Shown here: positions 37,561-45,010 of the stretch, one piece after another
How the letters are laid out: the number at the start of each line of letters is the position of its first letter
Position numbering within the stretch: position 1 is the stretch's first letter
NCBI GenBank assembly: GCA_014946745.1
Contig: JADCRD010000001.1
Location: forward strand, 2,106,427-2,170,426
Direction of reading: 5' to 3'
DNA: 64,000 nt
Source of the DNA: Lysobacterales bacterium
Lineage (GTDB): Bacteria > Pseudomonadota > Gammaproteobacteria > Xanthomonadales > Xanthomonadaceae
Notes under the pieces: generated by a model
What the model was told of the DNA's origin: nothing
Databases searched by the model: none
The model's input: only the letters and a program-made list of their open reading frames with translations
Position numbers and translations under genes: made by a program

Positions 37561-38228
37561 CAGGCGGCTCCGGCGCCCGGCGCAGGCCGACGAGGGCGCG
37601 GAGCCGGCTGCGCGGCCCCCACCTGCGGCGCGGTTTCCAGCGTATCGATCAGGGCGATGACCTGCTGCTCCATCTCGATCACGTACTCGGCAACCCGCCC
37701 GCGGAAGTAGCGATAGAACATCAGGGCGGGAATCGCAACGCAAAGGCCTGCAGCGGTGGTGATGAGGGCTTCACCGATTCCTCCGGCCAACTGGTTGGCA
37801 TCCCCCGCGCCGTGGGTCAGCAAGCCCAGAAACATCTCGATCATGCCGAACACTGTGCCCAAGAGACCCAGCAGCGGGCTGATCGTGGAGATCGTGCCCA
37901 AGGTGTTCAAGAAACGCTCCATGCGGTGCATCTGGTGGCGACCGACATCCTCGACGCGCTCCTTGATCTGCTCGCGCGGGCGCTGCCGCACTTCAAGGGC
38001 GGCCGAGAGGATCGCTCCCAGCGGCGAGTTCACGCGCAGCGTCTCAATGTGCTTCGGGTCAAGCCGACCGCTCGCCGCCCACTGGCGCACTTCGTCGCCA
38101 AGATCCAGCGGGAGCACCTTGGAGCGCCGCAGGCTCCAGAAGCGTTCGATGATGATGGCCAGGGCCAAGGCCGAGCACAGCAGGATCGGCCACATCACCC
38201 AGCCGCCAGCAATCAGCAGTTCCAGCAC
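37560..38228 (-). CDS. exbB: biopolymer transport protein ExbB/TolQ family
   Basis: Proton-channel subunit of the TonB-energising complex. 222 residues with a GTG start preceded by GGAG. Three transmembrane segments: residues 8-28, about 110-135 (STISPLLGLLGTVFGMIEMF, the family signature) and about 150-172 (GEALITTAAGLCVAIPALMF). The tail is Pro/Arg-rich. First gene of the coupled exbB-exbD-msbA-lpxK-kdsB-phosphatase operon; no tonB or TonB-dependent receptor is nearby, so the role in LPS transport or TonB work cannot be assigned from context. Confidence 0.93.
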   Translation of the reverse strand: MLELLIAGGWVMWPILLCSALALAIIIERFWSLRRSKVLPLDLGDEVRQWAASGRLDPKHIETLRVNSPLGAILSAALEVRQRPREQIKERVEDVGRHQMHRMERFLNTLGTISTISPLLGLLGTVFGMIEMFLGLLTHGAGDANQLAGGIGEALITTAAGLCVAIPALMFYRYFRGRVAEYVIEMEQQVIALIDTLETAPQVGAAQPAPRPRRPAPGAGAA

Positions 38229-38299
38229 GCGAGTTCTCCGGGAAATCTTGAGACCAGACAGGTCGCCAAGTGTACGTGAGGCGCTCCTTCACGACAGCG

Positions 38300-38460
38300 A
38301 CGCTCAGCGGCTGAGCCACGGCCTCCGGCCTCTGCCTTGCCTCGGGCCAGGCAGGGCGCGCTCGCGGATCGAGCACGCGATGCTTGATCCAGCGGAGGGA
38401 GTCCGGTGACGCCGGACTCCCGACCACGGATCAAGCCCAGGGTGAAGTTGATCCGAGTTG
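38300..38460. repeat. dispersed palindromic intergenic element upstream of exbB
   Basis: Part of the 291-base exbB/oxidoreductase spacer, which has no gene. Nested inverted repeats: outer arms GCTTGATCC (38382-38390) and GGATCAAGC (about 38427-38435), inner hairpin GGAGTCCGG-TGACG-CCGGACTCC (about 38398-38420). It begins with the 24-mer at 38355-38378 (GGCGCGCTCGCGGATCGAGC plus ACGC) that recurs exactly at 40811-40834, with a diverged relative at about 6668-6703. Confidence 0.7.
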
Positions 38461-38519
38461 CCCCAAGCATCAGTGCTGCATGAGGCACGGGCACGGCGAA
38501 GACGGCAGGTCTGCAGCGA

Positions 38520-39191
38520 TCAAGCCGCGCCCGCCAGGGCCTTGAGCGCAGGCCCCGCATGGCGCAGAACCCCCGCCACGGGGCGACCGATCAACGCTGC
38601 CGCAGCGGCGGCCACGACCTCCGCCTCGACCGCGCGATAGCGCGCGAGCGGTCCGATCAGCAACGGGTTCAACAGCGGCGCCACGCGCTGCCCGAAACGC
38701 TCGGCTGGACGGGCGGGCTGGCCCTCGCGGGCGCCCAGCAGAAGCCCGGGCTGCAGGAAATCGCAGCGATTGAAGCCCAGGGCCGCAACACGCTCTTCCA
38801 GTTCTCCCTTGACCCGCAGGTAGTCGTTGCGCGACCGGGCCGCGGCATCGACCGAGGACACCAGGACGGCCTGGCGCGCCCCGGCCTTGCGCGCCTCCTG
38901 AGCCACGCGCAGCACAAGATCGCGGTCGATCCGCGCGAACGCCTCGATGGACCCGGCCAGGCTGCGGGTGGTGCCAAGCGCGCTGACAAAGACATCGCAG
39001 CCCTGCGCACTGGCCTGCCACTGTTCAAGCGCGACCGGGAGCGGATCGCCCACGAAGGCGCGGGCGTTGGCAGGCAGCGGCAAGGCTGCTCGCCGCAGAA
39101 GCAAGTCCAAACGCAGCGCATCGCGCTTTGCCAGGCGCGCAACCAGTGCGCGCCCCACCAAGCCAGACCCGCCCAGCATCAGGACGCGCAC
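38520..39191 (-). CDS. NAD(P)-binding oxidoreductase (TIP30/HTATIP2-like atypical SDR)
   Basis: 223 residues with a GTG start at 39191. Rossmann motif VLMLGGSGLVGRALVARLAK, then DVFVSALGTTRSLAG, AVLVSSVDAAARSRNDYLRV with a YxxxK-like YLRVKGE, and NRCDFLQPGLLLGARE. These are hallmarks of small NmrA/TIP30-like atypical SDRs. Seventeen bases downstream of the fumarase stop on the same strand, so likely co-transcribed. Substrate unknown. A much longer open frame upstream is the antisense shadow of fumarase reading. Confidence 0.85.
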   Translation of the reverse strand: MRVLMLGGSGLVGRALVARLAKRDALRLDLLLRRAALPLPANARAFVGDPLPVALEQWQASAQGCDVFVSALGTTRSLAGSIEAFARIDRDLVLRVAQEARKAGARQAVLVSSVDAAARSRNDYLRVKGELEERVAALGFNRCDFLQPGLLLGAREGQPARPAERFGQRVAPLLNPLLIGPLARYRAVEAEVVAAAAAALIGRPVAGVLRHAGPALKALAGAA

Positions 39192-39208
39192 GTCGGACGC
39201 CTCGCACC

Positions 39209-40732
39209 TCAGGCCAGCACCACCGGGATCTTGCCGATCCGCGCCTGCCACTGCTTCGGGCCGGTGTTGTGCACCGACTCGCCCGCGGAATCGACGGCCA
39301 CCGTCACGGGCATGTCGCGCACTTCGAACTCGTAGATGGCCTCCATGCCGAGATCCTCGAAGCCCACGACTTTCGCGGACTTGATCGCCTTCGACACCAG
39401 GTAGGCGGCTCCGCCGACGGCCATCAGATAGACCGAGCGATGCTTCTTGATCGCCTCGATCGCCGCCGGGCCGCGCTCGGCCTTGCCAATCATGCCCAGA
39501 AGGCCGGTCGCCCCCAGCACCTGGTCGGTGAACTTGTCCATGCGCGTTGCCGTGGTCGGGCCCGCCGGGCCCACCGCCTCGTCGCGCACCGGATCGACCG
39601 GACCGACGTAGTAGATGAATCGGCCGGTGAAATCGACCGGCAACTTCTCGCCCCGATTGAGCATGTCGACCATGCGCTTGTGTGCGGCGTCGCGCCCGGT
39701 GAGGATCTTGCCGTTGAGCAGCAGCACCTCGCCGGGCTTCCAACTCGCCACCTCGTCGCGAGTCACGGCCGCAAGGTCCACGCGACGGCCCTTGCTGGCG
39801 TCGTAGGTGAGCTTCGGCCAATCCTCCAGCGATGGTGGATCGAGGCTGACCGGACCGGAGCCGTCGAGCACGAAATGCGCATGGCGGGTAGCGGCACAGT
39901 TGGGAATCAAGGCCACCGGCAGGTTGGCCGCGTGGGTCGGGTAGTCCTTGATCTTGACGTCCAATACCGTGGTCAGGCCGCCCAGGCCCTGTGCACCGAT
40001 GCCCAGCGCATTGACCTTCTCGTACAGCTCCAGCCGCAGCTCTTCGATGCGATTGCTGGGCCCGCGAGCGATCAGCTCCTGGATGTCGATGTGCTCCATC
40101 AGGGCTTCCTTTGCCAGCAGCATGGCCTTCTCGGCGGTGCCGCCGATGCCAATGCCCAGCATGCCCGGCGGGCACCAGCCGGCGCCCATGGTGGGCACGG
40201 TCTTCATCACCCAGTCGACGATGGAATCGGACGGGTTGAGCATCGCGAACTTGGACTTCGCTTCCGAGCCACCGCCCTTGGCGGCCACGATCACATCGAC
40301 CGTGTTGCCGGGGACCACGGTCATGTTGACCACCGCAGGCGTGTTGTCTTTGGTGTTCAGCCGCTTGCCAGCGGGATCGGCCAGCACCGAGGCGCGCAGC
40401 TTGTTGTCGGGATGGTTGTAGGCGCGGCGCACGCCCTCGTTGACCATGTCCTCGACGCTCATCGTCGCGTCCCAGCGAACGTCCATGCCGATCTGCAGGA
40501 ACACGGTCACGATGCCAGTGTCCTGGCAGATCGGTCGATGTCCCTCGGCACACATGCGCGAGTTGATCAGGATCTGCGCCATCGCATCCTTGGCCGCCGG
40601 GCTTTCTTCGCGCTCGTAGGCAGCGGCGAGGGCCTGGATGTAGTCGACCGGATGGTAGTAGCTGATGTACTGCAGGGCGTCGGCGACGCTCTGGATGAAA
40701 TCGTCCTGGCGGATGGTGGCAGGCGTGCCCAT
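39209..40732 (-). CDS. fumA: class I fumarate hydratase ([4Fe-4S])
   Basis: Hydrates fumarate to malate in the TCA cycle with an oxygen-sensitive 4Fe-4S cluster. 507 residues. Cluster Cys in RPICQDTGIVTVFLQ, LIPNCAATRHAHFVL and TMGAGWCPPGMLGIGIGG. The C-terminal swivelling domain carries FIYYVGPVDPVRDEAVGPAG and TATRMDKFTDQVLGATG. ATG at 40732 is chosen by homology; the upstream extension has low-complexity sequence. Confidence 0.96.
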   Translation of the reverse strand: MGTPATIRQDDFIQSVADALQYISYYHPVDYIQALAAAYEREESPAAKDAMAQILINSRMCAEGHRPICQDTGIVTVFLQIGMDVRWDATMSVEDMVNEGVRRAYNHPDNKLRASVLADPAGKRLNTKDNTPAVVNMTVVPGNTVDVIVAAKGGGSEAKSKFAMLNPSDSIVDWVMKTVPTMGAGWCPPGMLGIGIGGTAEKAMLLAKEALMEHIDIQELIARGPSNRIEELRLELYEKVNALGIGAQGLGGLTTVLDVKIKDYPTHAANLPVALIPNCAATRHAHFVLDGSGPVSLDPPSLEDWPKLTYDASKGRRVDLAAVTRDEVASWKPGEVLLLNGKILTGRDAAHKRMVDMLNRGEKLPVDFTGRFIYYVGPVDPVRDEAVGPAGPTTATRMDKFTDQVLGATGLLGMIGKAERGPAAIEAIKKHRSVYLMAVGGAAYLVSKAIKSAKVVGFEDLGMEAIYEFEVRDMPVTVAVDSAGESVHNTGPKQWQARIGKIPVVLA

Positions 40733-40923
40733 GGCGCGTCGGTTCCGGCTGGGGAAAGCCGACATTTTAGGGCAACACCGAGAAATCCAGCGCTGCCGCG
40801 CGCCGTCCAAGGCGCGCTCGCGGATCGAGCACGCAAGGGCCTTACGCAGCGCAAGGGTGCTCGGATCGGCGCCGAACTCGCGCGACGTCTGAACAACTCC
40901 CGGACCGCGTGTTCCGAGCTTCC

Positions 40924-41083
40924 CTAGCAGGCTGTCGGAGAACAGCCTGCAAGTCCGGCCGAGAATGGCCGGGACGACAAAGCAAGCGCGTAAGCGATTC
41001 ATGTGTCGTGAGGCGGTGCGGACCTGCGCCGGACCGCCGACTTGAAGAGCTCCCTTCCAGGGAGCTCTTCAACAAGCTGCTAG
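40924..41083. mobile_element. MITE-like 160-bp element with CTAG ends
   Basis: Begins CTAGCAGGCTGTCGGAGAAC (40924-40943) and ends with the reverse complement of CTAGCAGCTTGTTGAAGAGC (41064-41083); 15 of 20 positions match between the ends. No coding capacity. Internal hairpins: GCAGGCTGT/ACAGCCTGC near the left end and a 14-bp stem TTGAAGAGCTCCCT/AGGGAGCTCTTCAA (41042-41055/41059-41072) near the right. If CTAG is the duplicated target, the inverted repeats start CAG. The right CTAG supplies the TAG stop of yceH, and the right hairpin may act as its terminator. Confidence 0.6.
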
Positions 41084-41766
41084 AGCGCCCCCAGCGCCTG
41101 CAGGGCAGCGCGAAGCTCAGCCACTTCGGCCTCCAGAGCTTCAACGCGGGACTCCAGCGCCGAACCGCCGCGCGGAGCGCGCTCGACGCCCACACGCTCC
41201 AACAGAAGCGCCGGATCGACCGCCCCGAACAGCAGGTGCATGTAGCGTTCCTCGCGCTGCCCGGGCTGGCGCGGCAGCTTGACCACCAGCGGCGGATCGC
41301 GCTCAGCCAGGCGTTCCAGAGTGTCTTGGACATCATCAACGCTTGGGAACGAGGTCAGTCGCTCGCTTCGGGTGTGAATCTCGTTGAGCGTCTGCGGGCC
41401 TCGAAGCAGCAGCGTGCAAAGCACGGCCGCCTTGCGCGGTGTCAGGCTGAGACGCTGATCGAAGCGGTGCTCCCAGCGCTGTGCCCGAACACCTTCGGAG
41501 GACTGTCGCGTCCAGCCGCGGTTCTCCAGATCACGTAGCGCATGGACGATGGCACCTTGCTCGTATTGGCTGAGCGGGTCGCGGTTGTTCTTCTGGTTGC
41601 AGGCCAGCTGTAGCGCGTTGACCGTCAGCGGGTACTGGTCTGGAGTGGTTTGCGCCTTCTCGAAGAGGGCGGCGAGGATGCGACCCTCGATCTCGCTGAG
41701 CACGCGCTGCGGCGCAGTGTTTTCGGCAGCCGCGTCGGAAGTCTGGGGTTCGGTGGAGTCATGCAT
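41080..41766 (-). CDS. yceH: YceH family protein (DUF480)
   Basis: 228 residues. Two winged-helix-like units: residues 18-95 (LSEIEGRILAALFEKAQTTP, YPLTVNALQLACNQKNNRDP) and about 100-180 (LSLTPRKAAVLCTLLLRGPQ, TLNEIHTRSERLTSFPSVDD), the family signature. The C-terminal 25 residues are a coiled coil (ESRVEALEAEVAELRAALQA). Function unknown; a regulator-like fold. Its TAG stop lies in the CTAG end of the adjacent MITE-like element, but length matches relatives, so it is not obviously truncated. Confidence 0.9.
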   Translation of the reverse strand: MHDSTEPQTSDAAAENTAPQRVLSEIEGRILAALFEKAQTTPDQYPLTVNALQLACNQKNNRDPLSQYEQGAIVHALRDLENRGWTRQSSEGVRAQRWEHRFDQRLSLTPRKAAVLCTLLLRGPQTLNEIHTRSERLTSFPSVDDVQDTLERLAERDPPLVVKLPRQPGQREERYMHLLFGAVDPALLLERVGVERAPRGGSALESRVEALEAEVAELRAALQALGAL

Positions 41767-41790
41767 GCAAGCGTCCTCGTGGATAGCGGA

Positions 41791-42252
41791 TCAGAAGATA
41801 CCCAAGACCAGCCCCGACGCGAGCGCTGCACCAAGCTCGCGGGCGCAAGCGAGGTCAGCGGGCGTGGGCCGACCGACGATACGGAGGGGCTCAGCGAGGG
41901 GCTTGAGACCCAGACCGCGGACGATCCGCTGCACGGACTCGACAGCACCGCGACCGTCATTGCCCGCACTGACCAGCAGCGCGTAGCCGTGGCCCGAGAC
42001 CCTGCCTTCCAAGGGATAGAAGCAGCGATCGAAGTAATCCTTGAGTGCTCCGGCCATATAGCCGAACTTCTCCGGCGTGGCGAACAACACGGCGCTCGAG
42101 TCGAGCAAGGCTTCCGGTCCGGCTTGCAGCGCAGGCAGCACCTGAAGCGGAAGGGCTGGCTCCGTCTCCACGACACCCGCGCAGACGGCCCCGATCAACT
42201 GTCGGGTCGTCCCGGCCTCATCACCGCAGTAAAGGATCAGCAGTGGCTTCAT
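41791..42252 (-). CDS. flavodoxin-like/NAD(P)H-dependent reductase family protein
   Basis: 153 residues. LLILYCGDEAGTTRQLIGAV is a flavodoxin-type phosphate-binding start, and AVLFATPEKFGYMAGALKDY plus FDRCFYP matches the FMN-binding loop of NADPH-dependent FMN reductases (TPEYxxxxxxxLKxxxDR). The third loop is LLVSAGNDGRGAVESVQRI. Cytoplasmic; substrate unknown. Twenty-four bases upstream of yceH on the same strand. Confidence 0.8.
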   Translation of the reverse strand: MKPLLILYCGDEAGTTRQLIGAVCAGVVETEPALPLQVLPALQAGPEALLDSSAVLFATPEKFGYMAGALKDYFDRCFYPLEGRVSGHGYALLVSAGNDGRGAVESVQRIVRGLGLKPLAEPLRIVGRPTPADLACARELGAALASGLVLGIF

Positions 42253-42278
42253 TCGCGCATGAAGACATGCCGTCCGGA

Positions 42279-42311
42279 AAAAACAAAGCCCCGGTTTCCC
42301 GGGGCTTTGTT
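42279..42311 (-). terminator. Rho-independent terminator of cspA
   Basis: Arms AACAAAGCCCCGG (42282-42294) and CCGGGGCTTTGTT (42299-42311), loop TTTC; the minus strand continues with a T6 run at 42282-42277. Begins 22 bases after the cspA stop. Confidence 0.93.
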
Positions 42312-42333
42312 GAATCGGCAGTCGGACTGCAGA

Positions 42334-42543
42334 TTACAGCGGCTGGACTTGGTCGGCCTGCAGGCCCTTCGGGCCCTTGGTCACGACGAAGCTCACGCTC
42401 TGGCCTTCCTGCAGCGACTTGAAGCCGGTACCGAGAATGGCGCGGAAGTGAACGAAGAGATCCTCACCATCGGGGCGGCTGATGAAGCCGAAACCCTTGG
42501 CATCGTTGAACCACTTCACGGTGCCGGTCTGACGCTCAGACAT
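42334..42543 (-). CDS. cspA: cold-shock protein (CspA family)
   Basis: 69-residue OB-fold RNA/DNA chaperone: [20 protein letters not shown] (RNP1 KGFGF), DLFVHFRAI (RNP2) and [18 protein letters not shown]. The ATG has an AAGGAG Shine-Dalgarno. Monocistronic, with its own terminator and a long leader. The frame upstream of the ATG is the untranslated leader. Confidence 0.97.
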   Translation of the reverse strand: MSERQTGTVKWFNDAKGFGFISRPDGEDLFVHFRAILGTGFKSLQEGQSVSFVVTKGPKGLQADQVQPL

Positions 42544-42730
42544 GTCTTGCTCCTTGCAACTTGATTGAAATGAACGCGACGACTTTTTTTGGAGTAGTCG
42601 CCTACTGGGTCTGCTCGGAGAAAGACACGAGGTGAAGCGATGAACGTTGTGATACCAACACCATCGGGTCACGAGTCACGGTGACCCCAGCAAACACAGC
42701 GACGCCACTATACGCCAACACTCACGTCAA
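42544..42730 (-). promoter_or_regulatory. cspA leader and possible promoter
   Basis: A -10-like TATAGT is on the minus strand at 42712-42707, giving an mRNA leader of roughly 155-160 nt, the length typical of cspA leaders that fold differently in the cold. Within it GCGACTAC (42601-42594) can pair with GTCGTCGC (42583-42576) around an A7 tract near the Shine-Dalgarno. The nearest -35-like TTGACG is spaced only 12 bases from TATAGT, so the promoter call is weak. Confidence 0.35.
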
Positions 42731-42806
42731 AGCGACTGCGTAGATCTTACAGGTATACCCTGAAGGCCCAGCCTTTTGAATCAGGGCCTTAGGCGATTCC
42801 GAGGTT

Positions 42807-43289
42807 TCAGTGCTCGACGCCACCCGGTCCATGGACATGGCCGTGCGAGGTCTCTTCCAGAGTCGCCTGACGCACTGCGGTCACTTCCACGGCGAAATGC
42901 AAGGTCTGCCCCGCCAGCGGGTGGTTGCCGTCGATGGTCACGCTGTCTCCGTCCACCGCCGTGACCGTCACGGCCAAGGGCCCTTGCGGCCCCTGTGCGT
43001 GGAACTCCATACCGACCTGGACCTCGTCCACGCCGGCAAAAGCCGCACGCGGCACCTGCTGGACCAGCCCCTCGTGATGCACGCCGTAGCCCTCCTCCGG
43101 CGCGATGGAGACCTTGAAACTGTCGCCCGCTTGGCGACCGTCCAGAGCCGATTCCAGCCCCGGCACGATGTTGCCAGCGCCGTGCAGATAGGACAGGGGT
43201 TCGCGCCCTGACGAGCTGTCGAGTACGTCGCCGGCGTCGTTGGTCAGGATGTAGTGGAAGGAAACGACGCAGCGATCTGCGATCTGCAT
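42807..43289 (-). CDS. slyD: FKBP-type peptidyl-prolyl cis-trans isomerase, SlyD-like
   Basis: 160 residues: FKBP core (VSFHYILTNDAGDVLDSSSG, PLSYLHGAGNIVPGLESALD) with an inserted IF chaperone domain (residues about 70-125: EGYGVHHEGLVQQVPRAAF) returning to the FKBP fold at GNHPLAGQTLHFAVEVTAVR. Ends in a short His-containing tail (SHGHVHGPGGVEH), much shorter than the metal-binding tail of E. coli SlyD. Start chosen by homology at ATG 43289. Confidence 0.93.
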   Translation of the reverse strand: MQIADRCVVSFHYILTNDAGDVLDSSSGREPLSYLHGAGNIVPGLESALDGRQAGDSFKVSIAPEEGYGVHHEGLVQQVPRAAFAGVDEVQVGMEFHAQGPQGPLAVTVTAVDGDSVTIDGNHPLAGQTLHFAVEVTAVRQATLEETSHGHVHGPGGVEH

Positions 43290-43446
43290 GGGGTGTTGAT
43301 CCTGGTCCGAGCTGGCCGAAACCAGCAAAAAAGCCAATTGAATCTGCAGCTTGCGTGCAGACATCGGGATGGACGCACGCGCCTGTCGGCACTGCGGCGC
43401 GACACAGGCTAGGGCAGTCCCGCGTGACCGGCAAACGGGCATCTGC

Positions 43447-43474
43447 TTGACACAGCGAAATCTAGTGTTATAGT
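43447..43474 (+). promoter_or_regulatory. sigma70-type promoter of the GntR/ABC operon
   Basis: TTGACA (43447-43452), 16-base spacer, TATAGT (43469-43474). The expected start is near 43482, about 34 bases before the first ATG at 43516. The -10 box lies inside the palindrome at 43465-43486. Confidence 0.8.
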
Positions 43475-43486
43475 CAACTACAACAC
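43465..43486. promoter_or_regulatory. candidate GntR (YtrA-type) operator
   Basis: Near-perfect palindrome GTGTTATAGT-CA-ACTACAACAC: 9 of 10 arm positions pair. It covers the -10 hexamer and likely +1, so binding should block the promoter. It is the only such palindrome in front of this operon and the encoded GntR regulator is the natural ligand (inference). Confidence 0.7.
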
Positions 43487-43515
43487 CAACCACCCATCTG
43501 CCGTCAGGAGCGTCC

Positions 43516-43782
43516 ATGAGAAGCCAACACCCGGCCCGCGGCACCCGTCTGGCATCCAGCCTGCTCATGGCCCTCATCTTCAGCGGCGCGATCTCGGCGC
43601 TGTTCCTTGTTCATGCGGGCGGGTCAGACGAGGTCGAGCCCGCTGCAGCTGGCCTGGATGGCTCCACCGAGCAGTCGGCGGCACAACTGACGAAGGCTGG
43701 AGCTCCCGGCAGCCTGAGGCTACGCATGACCTTGCCTTACGTGCCGAGCGGCGGAGCCCGCGCGACAGAACAGGAGATCTGA
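43516..43782 (+). CDS. small single-pass membrane protein, first gene of the GntR/ABC operon
   Basis: 88 residues of unknown family. An Arg-rich start, one hydrophobic segment at about residues 13-33 (ASSLLMALIFSGAISALFLV), then a 50-residue polar tail ending PYVPSGGARATEQEI. AGGAG Shine-Dalgarno 6 bases before the ATG. It reads either as a membrane-anchored periplasmic peptide or an exported peptide with an uncleaved signal. Two bases before gntR and sharing its promoter, so it probably works with or is exported by the ABC transporter, but nothing proves it. Confidence 0.7.
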   Translation: MRSQHPARGTRLASSLLMALIFSGAISALFLVHAGGSDEVEPAAAGLDGSTEQSAAQLTKAGAPGSLRLRMTLPYVPSGGARATEQEI

Positions 43783-43784
43783 GC

Positions 43785-44156
43785 ATGAGCGTGATCTGGA
43801 ACGAAAACACGCCGATCTATCTGCAGCTCAAGGAAAAGGTGATCGGCATGCTGCTAGACGGCGTGCTCAAGCCCGGCGACGCCCTGCCCTCGGTGCGGCA
43901 GGTGGCGGCCGATTTCCAGCTGAATCCCATCACCGTCTCCCGCGCCTATCAGGAGCTGGTGGACGAATCCCTGGTCGAGAAACGTCGAGGTTTAGGCATG
44001 TACGTCACGGAAGGCGCTCCCGAGAAACTTCTAGCCAGCGAGCGCCAGCGGTTTCTCAAGGAAGAGTGGCCAGCGGTACTGGCCCGGATCGAGCGACTCG
44101 GACTGCAGCTCGACCAACTCATGAATCGCGACGAGGACAGGGGGACACAGGCATGA
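43785..44156 (+). CDS. GntR-family transcriptional regulator, YtrA subfamily
   Basis: 123 residues. Winged helix at 8-75 (PIYLQLKEKVIGMLLDGVLK, PSVRQVAADFQLNPITVSRA, YQELVDESLVEKRRGLGMYV) followed by a short helical dimerisation segment (residues 80-120) instead of a FadR or HutC ligand domain. That is the YtrA type, which sits in operons with ABC transporters and represses them. The stop overlaps the ATPase start (ATGA). Confidence 0.93.
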   Translation: MSVIWNENTPIYLQLKEKVIGMLLDGVLKPGDALPSVRQVAADFQLNPITVSRAYQELVDESLVEKRRGLGMYVTEGAPEKLLASERQRFLKEEWPAVLARIERLGLQLDQLMNRDEDRGTQA

Positions 44157-45010
44157 GCACAGTGATCAGCGCACGGGGTCTGAGCAAGAGCTATGGCAAG
44201 ACGACAGCGCTCAAGGGCCTGGATTTCGAGATCCACGCCGGCCGCATCGTCGGCCTGATCGGACCGAACGGCGCCGGCAAAACCACGGCACTCAAGGCGA
44301 TCCTGGGGCTCGCGCCCTATGAGGGCGAACTGAAGGTGCTGGGCCTCGACCCGAGCACACAACGCAATCAGCTGATGCAGGACGTCTGCTTCATCGCCGA
44401 CGTCGCCGTACTGCCGCGCTGGATCCGCGTGCGCGAGGCCATCGACTTCGTCGAAGGCGTGCACCCGCGATTCTCCCGCGAAAAGTGCGAGGCCTTTCTG
44501 AAAGCGACCAAGCTGACCCCAAGCATGAAGGTCAAGACCATGTCCAAGGGCATGATCGTGCAGCTGCATCTGGCCCTGGTCATGGCCATCGATGCCCGCC
44601 TGCTGGTGCTCGATGAACCGACGCTTGGCCTCGACATTCTGTATCGCAAGGCCTTCTACCAGCACCTGCTGAACGACTACTTCGACCACGACAAGACGAT
44701 CATCGTCACCACCCACCAGGTCGAGGAGATCGAACACATCCTCACCGACCTGATCTTCATCCGCGACGGCGAAGTCAGCCTGTCGTCGAGCATGGAGGAC
44801 GTGGGCGAACGCTTCACCGAAGTCATGGTCGGCCCCGAGCACGTTGAAACCTGCCGCGCGATGAAGCCGCTGGATGAGCGCCAGGTGTTCGGCAAGAGCA
44901 TCTTCCTCTTCGACGGCGCCAACCGCGCTGAGCTGAGCCGCATGGGCGAGATCCGCACGCCCGGCGTCGCCGACATCTTCGTGGCCACCATGAAAGGAAC
45001 CTACGCATGA
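44153..45010 (+). CDS. ABC transporter ATP-binding protein (YtrB/CcmA-like)
   Basis: 285 residues. Walker A GLIGPNGAGKTTALKAILGL, Q-loop region DVCFIADVAVLP, and Walker B LLVLDEPTLGLD with H-loop TIIVTTHQVEEI. The signature motif is atypical, MSKGM instead of LSGGQ, as in YtrB-type ATPases. C-terminal extension to residue 285 is normal for this type. Its 4-base overlap with the permease start indicates a tight transporter unit; substrate unknown, possibly membrane stress-related or a peptide. Confidence 0.93.
   Translation: MSTVISARGLSKSYGKTTALKGLDFEIHAGRIVGLIGPNGAGKTTALKAILGLAPYEGELKVLGLDPSTQRNQLMQDVCFIADVAVLPRWIRVREAIDFVEGVHPRFSREKCEAFLKATKLTPSMKVKTMSKGMIVQLHLALVMAIDARLLVLDEPTLGLDILYRKAFYQHLLNDYFDHDKTIIVTTHQVEEIEHILTDLIFIRDGEVSLSSSMEDVGERFTEVMVGPEHVETCRAMKPLDERQVFGKSIFLFDGANRAELSRMGEIRTPGVADIFVATMKGTYA

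Noticed and set aside
39192-40553. N-terminal extension of the NAD(P)-binding oxidoreductase frame to 677 codons
   Set aside because: The extra part is an alternative-frame reading of fumA and shows no conserved domain; the Rossmann motif starts at the GTG at 39191.
41042-41072. Simple Rho-independent terminator for yceH
   Set aside because: The hairpin is strong but lacks a T-run on the minus strand and is more economically explained as part of the MITE-like element, though it may still stop transcription.
43290-43577. Upstream extension of slyD to 256 codons
   Set aside because: The extension crosses the promoter of the GntR operon and shows no FKBP or other homology; the FKBP core begins at the ATG at 43289.
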